A stretch of 64,000 bases of DNA from Parastagonospora avenae f. sp. tritici 18332-5. Lineage: Eukaryota; Ascomycota; Dothideomycetes; Pleosporales; Phaeosphaeriaceae. The stretch covers positions 85,006 to 149,005 of the forward strand of contig JAFJTR010000075.1 of the NCBI GenBank assembly GCA_022559985.1, read 5' to 3'. This document shows, piece by piece, positions 25,452 to 37,610 of the stretch. Position numbers and translations under genes: made by a program. Each line of letters opens with the position of its first letter. Position 1 is the first letter of the stretch. The notes beneath the pieces were generated by a model that was given only the letters and a program-made list of their open reading frames with translations, was not told where the DNA came from and made no database searches.

Positions 25452-25919
25452 ATGACTCCCTCAATGCGCAAACATATGGAAAGAAATGGCTATGAAGACT
25501 ATTCAGATCGTATGCTAAATCTGTTTCGAGAGACGAGCCTGTTTGAATCAGATATGCGACCTCTTCACCGCTTGCTTCTCGCTTACGTCCTGTCTATCGA
25601 AGTTTCCAGAAATGCAAAAGAAATGCCGATGGATATTGATAGTTTAGCGGATCTAACCATAGATATGGAAATGTCGTCGGATAGGAGCCAGACAAGAAAA
25701 GTTATCTATTACGAAAGAGACAAAGTTCTCACCGACGGTCCATGGAACAAAAATGCGAAGGAGGCAGATGAAGGCTTTAGTGACGAGTTGGAACGTCTGG
25801 TGGACAATTTTATGACTAAAATAGCATGGGAAGATTCGAGTCCAGGTGAGAGTGGGACGGACTCCGAGGTCGACTTAGAGGATGCAGAGGCGGACTCGGA
25901 AGATGTAGGGATAGCATAG
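25452..25919 (+). CDS. Hypothetical acidic protein
   Basis: I do not recognise this 155-residue product. The frame stays open for some 46 codons upstream of the chosen ATG (in the context ACA-ATG-A), so the gene may be longer at the 5' side through an unseen exon. The first two thirds look like a folded helical region rich in Met, Arg and Leu. The last 35 residues are an acidic Asp/Glu/Ser tail. No signal peptide, membrane segment or known motif is present. It could also be a fragment of a decayed larger gene. Codon use is unbiased, so confidence is limited. Confidence 0.4.
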   Translation: MTPSMRKHMERNGYEDYSDRMLNLFRETSLFESDMRPLHRLLLAYVLSIEVSRNAKEMPMDIDSLADLTIDMEMSSDRSQTRKVIYYERDKVLTDGPWNKNAKEADEGFSDELERLVDNFMTKIAWEDSSPGESGTDSEVDLEDAEADSEDVGIA

Positions 25920-26718
25920 GCAGCTCTGGAAGAGTCGTGGAAAATTGAGTCATGCTTTTATTGTTATACAAATTGGCGTTCAGGCCTCTTTGTCCGACGC
26001 TGCCAACGGGATTGCCCCTACTATCAGCCTAGACACACTCGTATGCGTATCTTTTTAGCCACTGCAAGGCGCACTCGTGAGGCAGATTTACCTGCGATAT
26101 CGTGATAAGCAAGTACCAGTGACAGCATATGCCTAGTAGCTACAAGCTTTGTTGAGTGACACCGGCGAAATGGGTGCGGGGGCGACATACTCGGGTCTAC
26201 CAGGTTGCCCTCGCAACGCACACAACACAATACTCAATTGAGAATAGTCTATCATCTTGTCGTATCTAAACAGCCTTACACTGCAAAACATGCTTTTTAG
26301 TATTGCTGTCATGCTCTACAATACATCGGTTATTGTAAGGTGAATTGTAGAGACGGCGGCAACAAGTGAAGTTTGGCTGCAAAATCGTTCATCCCGTCCC
26401 GCGCAATCGATCTGGAGTGCAACAAAAAAAGCGAATGTACTAGCTACGAATATACGCAGGTACTCGGTACCAGGCAATGATTTTACAACTAAGCTCTCCA
26501 AGCGCCAGCGATCCGTGGCGCGCCTGAAGAGGGCTCAGCATAGCTTCCAAGGTTTCTACCTTGACATGTACACGAAACATATGTACAACAACCATGCATG
26601 CACTTGCTCCAGAGTGCTCTGAGAAGTATAAGATTACTGTTCTGCCTGCACACAAGTACTATCTACAACCGATACAACCACATCTCATATAGCCAGAATC
26701 CTGCATATCCGAAGCAAA
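25920..26718. other. Intergenic, promoter of the four-TM gene
   Basis: No coding frame is supported. The DNA just before 26719 is AC/CT-rich with AATAACC-like stretches, as expected for a fungal 5' leader. Confidence 0.45.
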
Positions 26719-27463
26719 ATGGCCTTCCCAACCCTCAAGATCATCAACTGCACCAACATCATATTCTCCATTATCCTCATCTTACTATCAATCACAACAA
26801 TCTACTGGACGCATGGAGCTATCGATTATGAATTCAGTGCGCGCCATTACACATGGTACCGCGGCCCACACAACGACTTGGACAACAAACCCCTCGTACT
26901 TCTTTCTTTCGACTACCTAAACGAAAAATTCGTCTTCGCAGCCTCTGGCGCAACACTTGTCGCCGGTCTAGCAGCGCTCATTGGCTTCTTCTTCACAAAG
27001 GCATGGACCACGCTCTTTACTTCAGCCACATTCAAGGACTAACAGAACAACGCAGAACTCCAAGCCAAGCTTGGTAACCAACTGTTTGACCAACCTCCTC
27101 CCTTTTCTCGCTTTCGTGTTCTCCCTGCTCAGCATCATAATCACATCCGTCCGCCACGCAACCATCGCCAAATCCACATGTTACTGGGAAAACGGATATG
27201 CGGGTGAGACGTTCCAGTGCACGCGTGAACTTGGCGTGTGCCGTATCCTGGGTTACACGACCGAACCCTGGAAAAGCGGCTTCTCTAACATTACGAATTT
27301 GTGCGTCGAGCTGCATCGCTCGAGGACGATGCTGATTCCGTTGACGGTGATTAGCGCGGTGGTGCTGGGCTTGGGGGTTGCGAGGCTGGTTTTGGAGAAA
27401 AGAGTGAGCGGGTATGAGTATGAGAGTACGGACGAGAGGGTGGAGAGGTTACAGAGGGAGTGA
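26719..27463 (+). CDS. Four-transmembrane protein of unknown function
   Basis: Two reading frames on the same strand join into one protein of about 229 residues if 27001-27055 is an intron. Helices 1 (residues about 8-32) and 2 (about 70-93) lie in the first part. Helix 3 and helix 4 lie in the second part, separated by a Cys-rich loop (CYWENG...FQCTRELGVCR...NLCVEL). The topology recalls tetraspan, claudin or SUR7-like cortex proteins, but no signature proves it. The proposed intron is 55 bp, has a good branch point (GACTAAC) and a CAG acceptor, but its donor is AAG|GCATGG, a GC-AG type. No GT donor in the correct phase leaves helix 2 intact. Alternatives are a frameshift or a shorter protein ending at 27042. 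The ATG is preceded by an A-rich leader. Confidence 0.65.
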
Positions 27464-30400
27464 AAGGGAGGACTTGTTTGTTCGATGGAGTTTGGGTATA
27501 GTGCAGTTTCGAAGGTACGGCGAGACAAAGGACGGGAAAATTGGTCATGTAGCATGCTGTGAATTTGGTAAAGAGTAACTTGTGGTTCATGAATAAATGT
27601 AATTCGACGCTATGTTATTATTGTAAGTCTTTGCTTAGATCCTGTCCGATTTGGATGGAAGTGCGCAATCGCTCACACAATACTGCAAAGAGGCAGATCC
27701 TCCAAGTTCGATGCCCCCTCCTGGTAAGACTTGAAATACATGAGACGAGTATATTCGGAGTCTTCGCAGTATCACCTGTAACATTGCTCTCCTGCGAAGG
27801 GCATTGTCGCTTGCCAGACGCAAGTATGTTAATTGACCATGTCTGCTGTGCAATACCGCCACCAAGACAAGGTCGAGATTACATCATAAGCCGAGTCATA
27901 AAAGCATCCCAGACTGTGGAATGCCCCTCATGTTCATGCTCGGTAGCCATCTCCAAAGGGACTCGGTCCTCCGCATAGCCCAGACCCAAGTGATGACCAC
28001 TTCGCTTAGTGCCGAATTGCCAAGGCCACAGACCTTTTGCATGCCACTTCGAAAATAAGTATAAGCACTGACGTACGTCGTCAAGGCTGTCTGCCCTACG
28101 TGCCCAAGCGTGAAACAACAGAATGCGCATTTGGCAGCACGACATGGCACAGCACACTGCACATTCAGACTGCGACGTCACCATCCTGCCAGAACAAGTA
28201 AATCCTTCAGCTCAAGCACAATCGGGCCTGAGATGATATGACTATTGTTCATACTTTCTTTTTCTCCGCGCACGAAAAAGAAGCTCCTCCAATCCATATG
28301 CACGACGCAGAGTTGAGGCTCCCATTCAGCCCAGAATAGCCGCCGCTGTGGGTCCCGATTGGGCTTTTCTCTCTCACCAGTGGATCCACTGGGCAGCCAC
28401 GAGCCGCAACTACACATTCCATGTAGCCGGAACCCAATCAGGGACCTGTTCGGGCAGCGATGGGCATGCACTCATTTTCTTGGTAGGAAGAAGTGACTCA
28501 CAGGAGCGGAGCGGGATCTGACTAGAGAGGAAAAGTAGCAAGACTGGACAATACAGATGTAAGATTTGAGGTCAAAAGAGAGGCCTTGGTAGACGGTAGA
28601 TATCCGCTATAAAAGAGCGATGTAAGGCTGAGCAGGTGGCCCACATGTTCCTTCTTTGCGCTAACCATGACAGTCATGATGCGAATCATGAGGCTTTTAG
28701 GGAAAAATGAAGGAACGAGACATCGCAGCGGTAACACAGCGATAGAAATTGTTCAGAACGAAGTTTAGATGATCTCTTACCTACGACTTACCACAGGATT
28801 TTTTTGAACACTGTAGTTTCCTGTGACATTGCTTCTTGTCGGTAGTTCCACTGGCTTTCAAGACCATAAAGCTGCTTCTGTACTGTATGCATATGACAGA
28901 ACTCACGTCATTAGGAGTGAAGATGAGAAAACGGGCGAGCTGCAAGAGCGTTGATGCGGAATTTTCGCTAGCCACTTCTACAGCTATGCACACATGCAAA
29001 TTCAGAATTTGTGTTACTGGACACTCTGCTGATACGGTGGTTGCTGATATCGCATACCAGTGATACAGTGCACAGCGATATGCTGGGCTGCAAGCCATCG
29101 ATTTGCAGAGATGCGTCAATATGGAAATGGCGTTCAGCCCCAGGACAGCATGATTGTGGTACGGTAAGCCTATCGAGATGTCAGTTAAGTTAGTGGGGAG
29201 TGTGCAATGACGACGCTCTGTGTGGATTGATATGATACCCCGCGGCAAAGACAGGTGGAGCGGAGCGCGAGCCACATATACTATGTGCAACAGCAGCTTC
29301 CACGACCTGGTCTTTGGCGCAAGTTTGCGTCTTGCGAAGTCCGACACTCGAGCGAAATGAAGGCCGACTCATGTAGTACTCAGGCCTAAAAGCGTTCCAA
29401 ACGAGTAGGGCTGCATCGTTGGTAGCTTTTGATTTGAAACATGACAAGCAGAAGGCTACTCTTGTTGCACGGTTAAGAAGTGGCGTTGTTAAGATGGTGT
29501 GGGAGGATTGGATGAGCGGGTGCGATTTGCAGATGCAGAGTGCCACGGCTGCGTTGTTCCACAGCGAAAAGTCCGTCGAAGAAACATGCCCGCAAAATGT
29601 CCAAAATTCATGGTGAACTGCCGACAGTCGGGTCGAGCTGAACGAGCACGAAGCTACGTTGGACTGTCACGGCATTGAGACGAAAAGTCGAGCCAATGCC
29701 GTGTGGATGCCACTGTGCTTGCCTCTAGACACGATAATGGTTCTCGTCAGTGTTACAACTCGAGGGCAGCAGTCCGTAAAGGGAGCAAGCTCTCTTCATA
29801 TCTCAGGCAGCGGACCAAGCCGGGGACGAGTTGCGATGATTTGTTGAGATGGTGTACGTTGCTCGATGGCTTGCAGCTCTCACCGGAAAGCTAGGTGGGT
29901 GGGGTAGTGACGACTCGACGAGTGAGCAGACTGGAGCTTCGCCGGCCCGTGTGACGGCTGCCCCCGGAGGCGAAGCGGAAAGGTTACACCAAGTACAGCT
30001 GTCTGCGTGTAGTTGGATGTCGTGCTGGTGGGTGGGGCAGGCTTGTTCTGGAATGCTGCGATTAAGCGGTACGAGCTGGCGTGGCAGGCATTTGCCAGTC
30101 AGCCTTGGGTGAACAGCTCTGGTGGCGATGGACAGACTTTGTCGCGTCTTGCCGGGCCTTAATGAATTGTCGTGCCGGATGGCCTGCTTTGCTGTCCCTG
30201 CAGAGTCGACGTGGCAGCTGCAGGACATGGTGCACTAGCGACCTGAGCAGACAGCAAGACAGATGGGATGCGGCTCAGCAATGACGTCGCGAAGCAGAAT
30301 GCGAAGAAGAGAGTACATGGAGCTAGGAAAAATTGCGCTGCGACGGTTTCCCGGTGCATGGCGAGAAGCGAGCGTGTGGTCGCGATGGGAACACAGGATG

Positions 30401-31674
30401 GCGCCAAGCCATGGCCACAAGCGGAAAGAGGCAGGTGCGTCTGGTGTAAGGTTGGGCTAGCCTGGGGCAGAGAGCGTATGGCATGCTCTCGTGTAAGGCT
30501 AGCTTCGGACACTCGATCGAACATCGTGGCCGTGGCCGTGGCCGTGGTCGTGGTTGTGTCCTGGACTCCTGACCGTGGGAGGCGGTGAGGGCCGGTAGAG
30601 ACGAAGCGGAGACTCGACAGCGTTTTGGCTGGCCGCATGAGGACCCGCGACGATCCTGGTTCACACTTGTTTCACCCGTTCGACGAGCAGCTGGTAGCCA
30701 GTAAGGCTGCCACGGCTCCTGGTGTGTCTGACGGCCGCAACAGCCAATCGCCGACACTGGTGCGGATGAAGGCTAAATTTGGCGGAGCCGTGTGGACGTG
30801 ATCAGCAGCAGGGTGAGGCATGCGACCGTTGGCGGCCATGGCAGACGGGCTGCTGTAGCCTGTGAGGCATACCAGTATGTATATACTGTAGGCAGAGATG
30901 AAGCACTCTACTCTGGGGAGCCGGCTAATCTGGGGCTGCAGCAGGTAGCAGGCATGGCTGAGTCAGACGAGCGAGTGCGATCAAGGGCAGCCGCTCGTCG
31001 CCATGGCACTCTGCGTCTGCATCTGCGTCTGCATCTGCATGGCGCGGGCGAGAAGGCCATGGTGGTGGTGCGGAGGCTGCGTCACCCAGCAAAGCCGCTC
31101 GCGCTGGAGAGGGAGCCGTCCACTGTCCACTGTCCATTGTCCGCTGTCCGGTCCAGCAGTGCCGTCGCGTGACGACGAGGGCAGCACGGCCGGGCAGCAG
31201 CAGCGGACTTGGAGCTGCCCAACGAGACGTTAGACGCAGTGCATGAGTATGCTGTGACCTAGCTGGCCTTATATTAGAGTAGACGAGGAGCGAGCGCGTT
31301 TTAAAAAAAAAAAGTCTCCCGCCCCTCCGTTCCGCAGCAGAAGCCCGAAAAAGGACCCTGGGCTGCATGCCGCACACACAATCGCCCTGTCATACCCAGC
31401 CGTCCCGTCAGACTTCACTCGCCCTCTCCTGCCTCTGCTCACTTGCCCTCACCACCATCCTTCCACGCCCGCACACACACACGCTATGAGACGGCTGCAT
31501 GCGCATTCTGACCTCTGTTTTCGCATCACCGTCGACTCTCCCTCCAGCAGCGCCCTCGTCGGCTTTATCGATAGCACCCGACGCTAAGTTTTGGGCAACA
31601 GCCTTGCCTACCTGCGGTAGCCATCTCGCGCGCCCAACGCCCACTCCTCCCGACCCCCTCCAGAGCTGCCCGCC
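27464..31674. other. 4.2-kb gene-poor stretch
   Basis: No frame here carries a recognisable domain, ATG in good context, or splice pattern. The longest is about 188 codons on the minus strand, near 28781-29347. Small simple repeats occur: a GGCCGT-type run near 30525-30550, alternating GTCTGCATCTGC units near 31014-31040, and an A11 run at 31303-31313. The last 350 bases are C-rich and probably belong to the promoter and leader of the next gene. A non-coding transcript cannot be judged by eye. Confidence 0.5.
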
Positions 31675-34083
31675 ATGGCCAGCGTAGAGCCCTACCAAGC
31701 GCACGTCGAGGACTACCACTCGGATGACAGCGACGGCGGCCCCGTTACCGCAGAAAGCTTCCCGCGCAGGCCGTCGCCCACCGCGCAGGCCAACGTTAGC
31801 ACCAAGCGCTCCAAAGACCTCAACGCCGAAAAGGCGCCAGTCCTGGAGAAGATGGCTCCCAACAGCGACATCCGCAGCGACTCTGGGTATTCTAGCATCA
31901 CTGCGGCTTCGAAGAGTTCGGCTGATTCGGCTCCAAGTGCCTCTTCGCGAAGCCCGCCCGCCGTGCCCGTCACCGCCGCACCGCCCGTCTCGCAGAGTCC
32001 CGCGCCCAAAGCTCGACGACAGACGACTGTGGGCGGCGAGGTGCGCCACCACAGCAACGAGAGCAGCCCTCGCCAGAGCCAGAAGCCGCTCTCACGCACC
32101 GCCTCGGTGTCGTCCAAGCCACAACGCCCTGCCCACCAGCGCCGCCCGACCATCACCCGAGAGCGGCGCGACACCAAGGACGCAGAATGCAAAGACCCCA
32201 ACTGCACCGATTGCGGGCTCAACACCCTTCCATCCCGCGCTCGTCGCCCTGAACTGCAGCAGACTGCCTCTACCCGCAACGTCGCCAGCTACCCCTCAGA
32301 GACCATGTCACAGCGCTCAGACCCCAACCCTTACTACTCTCCACCTTCGCCGGTATACAACCGACAGCCCGCCCCTTATGCCTCGCAGGGACCAGCAGTC
32401 GTCCAAACCGCCCGGACACGTCGCTCATCGTCCACTGCCGGCACACGCCCCCCACGGCCCCAGAGTTTCGCTGGCGAGCCGAGTAGCTTCTGGGCGCCGG
32501 GCATGCCCGCACCCTACCCCAGCCCGCCTCAGGAGCGCGGCCCTCCTCCCTCTTTCTCTGCATACCAAAGCATGCAGAACATGCCCAACATGCAGCACCT
32601 GCAGTATCCTCACCATATTCCTCCCTATATGGGTGCGCAGCAAGGCGGCTACTACCCCCAGCAAGCTCAACAGTTCGACTCTCAACAACGGCCCCAGCTG
32701 TCCGCACGCGGCTCGTCAAGCTATGGACGCAGTCAGCCTCCTCCCATCATCACTCAGGATGACACTTCCAAGTACTCTGCGAGATATGGACAGCCTCCGA
32801 CCCCCAATGAGCAACACTACAACAGGGGCCCCAACCCATCTCTCCCTAAGCCTAAGCTCTTGCAGTACGGCGAACATGACGCTGAAGAAGACTCCTCCTC
32901 TGAATCCGAGTACACTGAAGACGAGGAGCATGAGCGTGAGGTCCGCCAACAACAAGTCCGGGCTGCTCGCGCTCTCATGCCCCCGCCGAAAATGAGGCGT
33001 GATCAGAGCCAGCGACGTCCTGCACTCACTCACGCAAAGACAACGCAAGTCGTCGAGCGTCTTGAGAATGACCGCCGCGAAAAGCGTCGACAATCTATTG
33101 TTGTTCCCGACCGTGCTGTTCCGCGAGAGCGACAACGTGAGCGAGCACCCACTGTCAGTGCTGCTCCATCGCGACGCCCATCCGTCAGCCGTCCTCCGGT
33201 CCATCGTTCAACACAGTCCGAGTACGATACTCGTCAAGCGCGGATAGTTGTCAACGATAGCAGGAACAACCGTCGCAAGTCATATCAAGTCTACGAGAAG
33301 ACTTACGACGACTTTGTCAGAGATCGAGTCGCGGAGGAACAGTACAAGGCTGAGAGGCAACGTGAGAAGCGCGCGTCGAGAGCCCTCACGCAGGACCAAT
33401 ACATTCCTGGTCAATACGAGGAAGACGACGAGAGCGAGGAGGAGGCTCCACGTGTTCTGCCACACCGCCAACGCGCCAAGACTGAATCCGATCCGCGCAA
33501 AGGGAAGGCGCGTACTGCTGAAGTCAAGAACAAGAAGGCTGAACTCAGCGCGGAAGAGTACATCAACGCCACTCGTGGCAGCCGCGACCCATATGCCGAT
33601 CAGATCAACAAGGCAGCTCTGAAGAGGATCTCCCGTAAGCCTTCGCTGCCTTCTGATTCCGGTTCTTCTCAGAGCAACGGAAGCGGCAGGGCAAGCCAGT
33701 CAAACCGTACTACCATGACCAGTGCGACCAACAACGAGATTCGTCTTCGCGTTGACGGTACCATGCCACTTAGTCTCCAGCTCTCTGGCGACATGGAGGG
33801 CCGCACCTTGCAGCTTGTTCCAGCTGAGGGTGGCATGACGGACCTGGTTATTGGCGGTGGCAATGTCCGTGGCAACGACAGTGTATACCGCAGCGAGCGA
33901 GGCACTGTTCAAGTCAACAACAACAGAAGATCGCTTATTGCTGGCCAAGGAAGACGTGATGCTGAAGATGCATCGGAGAGAAGCACGCGCAGCGCGCGTA
34001 GCAGGCGTGATAGGGAGGAGGTTCGTGATGAGCGAGCCCCGATTCTACGACGCACCCGACCGACGACTACTTACCGAAACTAA
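31675..34083 (+). CDS. Large intrinsically disordered protein, unknown function
   Basis: This is a single-exon gene of 802 residues starting at an ATG in CGCC-ATG-G context. The N-terminal 450 residues are low-complexity Ser/Pro/Arg/Gln. They include one compact Cys cluster CKDPNCTDC (residues 172-180) and a Tyr/Gln/Met-rich segment at about 300-370. An acidic stretch (about 402-420) is followed by a highly charged Arg/Glu/Lys region (about 420-640) likely to form long helices or coiled coil. Near the C-terminus an ordered segment of about 40 residues (roughly 683-722, from IRLRVDGTMPLSLQL to MTDLVIGG) stands out against the disordered background and may be the conserved core. No catalytic motif is visible. 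A scaffold or RNA/chromatin-associated role would be guesswork. Confidence 0.85.
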   Translation: MASVEPYQAHVEDYHSDDSDGGPVTAESFPRRPSPTAQANVSTKRSKDLNAEKAPVLEKMAPNSDIRSDSGYSSITAASKSSADSAPSASSRSPPAVPVTAAPPVSQSPAPKARRQTTVGGEVRHHSNESSPRQSQKPLSRTASVSSKPQRPAHQRRPTITRERRDTKDAECKDPNCTDCGLNTLPSRARRPELQQTASTRNVASYPSETMSQRSDPNPYYSPPSPVYNRQPAPYASQGPAVVQTARTRRSSSTAGTRPPRPQSFAGEPSSFWAPGMPAPYPSPPQERGPPPSFSAYQSMQNMPNMQHLQYPHHIPPYMGAQQGGYYPQQAQQFDSQQRPQLSARGSSSYGRSQPPPIITQDDTSKYSARYGQPPTPNEQHYNRGPNPSLPKPKLLQYGEHDAEEDSSSESEYTEDEEHEREVRQQQVRAARALMPPPKMRRDQSQRRPALTHAKTTQVVERLENDRREKRRQSIVVPDRAVPRERQRERAPTVSAAPSRRPSVSRPPVHRSTQSEYDTRQARIVVNDSRNNRRKSYQVYEKTYDDFVRDRVAEEQYKAERQREKRASRALTQDQYIPGQYEEDDESEEEAPRVLPHRQRAKTESDPRKGKARTAEVKNKKAELSAEEYINATRGSRDPYADQINKAALKRISRKPSLPSDSGSSQSNGSGRASQSNRTTMTSATNNEIRLRVDGTMPLSLQLSGDMEGRTLQLVPAEGGMTDLVIGGGNVRGNDSVYRSERGTVQVNNNRRSLIAGQGRRDAEDASERSTRSARSRRDREEVRDERAPILRRTRPTTTYRN

Positions 34084-35357
34084 ATTCGGCAGCTCGCTGC
34101 ATTTCTCCTCTGCTTTGTCCGCGGCTCTTGATTTTTCTAAAACATTTTCTTTTGACTTCCATTTGAGCGGGATCTATGACCAAAAGTTTCACGCGAGCAG
34201 TGCTGGCTTCCCAGCCAAACCCACTCGCAGAAAAGTTTGATTTTACTTCTCCCTCACGCTGGATGTTCGGCTCGATTTCCCAGATTACATTTACTACGCC
34301 TGTTTGTTTGCTGCGTTTTGCCTCGCGACAGTGCAGGTCACATTGTTATTGTTTGCTAGACACGGGACGCTCACGCATACCAACATTCGCATGCGTTGGG
34401 GATCTTCAAAGCCTTGGCTTAGGACCAGATCGTACCGCTTTCCTTCTTTCACCGCGAAGCGATTGTGGAGTTCTCTTTCAACAAGCATCTTCTAGCACTA
34501 TACCTGCTCTTGCGAGAGCTGCTTTCTTCTTTCGGCGGATCTAATACCCATTTGGCTTGTTGGTCTTGTTTTTCTTTGAGTTGGTGGAATAAGCAAGTTA
34601 GCGTTGGGAGTGTTCAATGACTCGATATGATGCAATGTGATCACGCAGCGTTATTGGTTCTTATCTTCTTCTCTTGTGTTGGAGGGCGAAAAGGAATATA
34701 GTACTTAGTAGTCTCGAGGTCTCACTGCAGCCAGTCCTGTGGTAGGTTAGTAGAGGCGACCACGAACAATTACAGCAACTTTTCTTCTACAGATACATTC
34801 TCCACATTGCGCTGTGATGTTTGACTCGTTCTCACTGCTCTTTAGTCTGATATGAGTTTGTCAGGGTGGGCTGTTTCTACATGTGTCGGCCTCGGGGTGT
34901 GCTGCAGCCGAAGCGTCGATAGGGATGGACGACCCCGCAAGCCACTGTGCAACATCATGCACGGTAGAAGACGATCAGTTATCTCATGCAGCGCAAGCTG
35001 ATTAGCACTCTGATGATCGATGCTTTACAGGTTCTAAGTCGCCGTTCGGCACCAGTGCCGTGTGTGTGTTGCTAAGCCTTACTTCTGGTTGGGATGGCAG
35101 GGGCTTTTGCCGTCGGAGCGGCCCGAGTAGCATTAAGTCATTGACTCAACCTGGTATTGATATCTGATACATGTTCTAAAGGAGTTTGTCAACGAAACTT
35201 AGTCTTGATGATGAGGGTAGTAACGTTCGAGATGGTTGGGCGAAACATCGGCCTTTCCGCTCTTGGCTAGCGTGAAGCAGTACATACTTCCTCGCGATAC
35301 TGGCTCCCTCCCTAACCATCATTGTCACAGCACTCGCAATAACGTTCCATCACCGAA
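34084..35357. other. Intergenic, no gene seen
   Basis: The first few hundred bases are T-rich and look like a 3' untranslated region. The rest holds only short random frames. The region from about 35230 to 35357 may contain the promoter, and possibly the true 5' exon, of the F-box-like gene. Confidence 0.45.
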
Positions 35358-37156
35358 ATGGCTACCGCAGACGTTCGGACATCTCGTACGTGCTCTTGTC
35401 TCGGATCATTGCTTGTATCACGTGGATCAGCTTCTGGTGGTACTCGCGCTGACGTAGTGATCAAGATCGATTCTCCTTGGACGATCTACCGACTGAACTG
35501 CTTGAGCACATCGTTTCGAGTATCGATCACAACCAGTACGATCGAGTGCTAGGTCATATTCCAGACGACCCGCCTCCAAATCAGCCAGATCCTTATCTCA
35601 TCCGCGACTTCCTGGCCAGTTGTGCTCCGCTATGTAGCCTTTCATTGGCGAGCAGGAGATTTCGAGACATTGCTCAGAAACACATATTCACGGCTCCCGT
35701 ATTGGGAGGCTTCGCTTTTCGTTTTCCCAATGATCTGAGTCATGCACGCGTCGCGTACTTCCTGCGCACGCTATTCGCCCGCCCTGAGCTAAGACGACAT
35801 GTTAAGCAAATCCGCCTCTGCTTTCCTCGGAGCGGTGAACCCGCAGACCAAAGGACTGATGCAGAAGAATCCAATCTCAAGGCGCGCCCCCTCAACCTTA
35901 TAACCCAAGTCGTGTGTCCCTCTCGCAATTTTATCGAAGCGCTCAACTTGCCCCCGGACATCAAAGAGTCATGGAGAAGCTCAATGAATCTGGACTACAG
36001 ATATGCCCTACTGCGCATATTGCGGGTGCTTCTACCACAAATCGAACTATTTTCACTCTCAGAAGTCAGTTCAGATGCATGGCTATACGCGCAAGATCGT
36101 GTGCTTAACATCGATGGCATAGATGGCTTGGATATGAATGCCAAGATAGGTTTGCCATGCGCGCAAAATCTTAAATTTCTGAAACTGTCGAGTCTCACGC
36201 CAATCCGCCTAGACGGCCTTGACGTCTTTCCCAACCTGGACACTCTTGACATCAGTCTCAAATTAGCTGGCTTGGACAACCACGATGTCCAACATCTTTC
36301 GAGATTATACGGTAGCTCCGGCGCCCTAGAAACTTTTCGTTCCATTCGTCATCTTCGTTTGGACTGCCAGATAAAAACTGTCGGCATTTGGGACTTCTCA
36401 GCTCGCAGCGGCATGACGCACGTTCTACAAGCTTTTCCCAAACTTGCAAGTCTAGACTTCTATGCTGAGGCTTCGTCAGAAAAGAATCCTTTCAGATCCG
36501 TGCGTGCGTTTCCCCACTACCAGGCCAACATACAGGCATATCCTGAAGCACCGCTGCTCTCGGACTATGATGCCTCTACCGGAGATACATATTGGGATGA
36601 GCGTCTGTATGCAGCTCGTACAGAATGGACAGACTACCAGTATCTGGTTGACTCTTTATTCCACGTTAGACCGCACTTGCAATCCTTACGTCTACCCGGT
36701 GGATTCTGGACACTTCCTGGCGCCACGCGCAAACCGCTCCCCCGATTTGAGTTGTTTTCACAATTACGACATTTAGCCCTTCCCCAAGCAGCCATACTTT
36801 CCACCAAGCTCTTCAACATGCGTCACCCGGAGACAGTCGTAGGAGACTTCAATCTGACGCCGATAGATGTTCTACCACCTGGGCTGAAGTATCTGGAGAT
36901 ATCTGATGTCGATTCCGAGTTGTTGCAATCGCGTTGGATGGAGGTGCTTTTTGAAGAGCACTCGGCGGGTGGGCGTTGGCCAGACTTGCAAAAGATGGAG
37001 CTCCTGCTCGGACCTGCATTCAGTGACGAAAAACTTCAGAGCTTACTAGGCAGAAGCAGATGGACAGAGTTCTGGACATTAGCATCTCGAGCTGCTTTTC
37101 AGGTGCATTTCAAACGAGACAACAGAACACCCATGGTTGACATGCAACATGGTTGA
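35358..37156 (+). CDS. F-box-like protein, copy 1 of a tandem pair
   Basis: The main exon is open from 35458 to 37156. It begins with DQDRFSLDDLPTELLEHIVSSI, a typical F-box start, and continues with an LRR-like region of about 540 residues (repeated hydrophobic L..L..L spacing). It contains no ATG near its 5' end, so a short upstream exon is needed. The best candidate is 35358-35389 (MATADVRTSR) spliced over a 68-bp intron to the acceptor GACGTAG at 35451-35457. This keeps the frame, but the donor AC|GTGCTC is weak. F-box proteins recruit substrates to SCF ubiquitin ligases through Skp1; the target is unknown. The next gene downstream is related (RPELR..., the P-x-G-x-W-x-x-P block, the F-x-L-F-x-x-L-x-x-L block), so the pair looks like an old tandem duplication. 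The 5' exon is uncertain; the main exon is well supported. Confidence 0.75.
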
Positions 37157-37610
37157 GCCGTATCTGCCGTAAACTTGTTGTATAATCATCGCGATCTGGG
37201 GAACGTTCGCGCGTAAAATAGCGATAACTGCGCATTTGTCCAATAGCTGCACAAGCCAAGGGTATCATGTTTTTACTTTCCTGCCCAACACGAGCCTGCA
37301 CAATGTCATACGCAAGTCCGAGCGGTTCAAACATGCAAATGCACCTAACAGCTTTAGGAACTCCTTGTCCACTGGTGTGGAGCGCTGTCTTAACGGCACG
37401 CCAACTCGGTCGTTCTGTTGCGACACAAGAAGACTAGTTACGTCGCACCGCATCATAACTTCAGGAGTAACGACAGCTAGTGTGGGTCTGCTAGGTCAGC
37501 TGTTGTCCACACTTTCTGCATACATAAGGCAGTGCGCGGTCGTTCTGTCTGATCTTTGATCCGTTCTAAGTCGCGTCGTCAACACGCAACACAAACAGCC
37601 AGCTATCTCA
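37157..37610. other. Spacer between the F-box-like paralogues
   Basis: These 454 bases hold no coding frame I can support. The stretch should contain the terminator of copy 1 and the promoter of copy 2. Confidence 0.5.

Noticed and set aside
28781..29347. 188-codon minus-strand frame in the gene-poor interval
   Set aside because: It shows no domain, signal or coding bias and is expected by chance in 4 kb.
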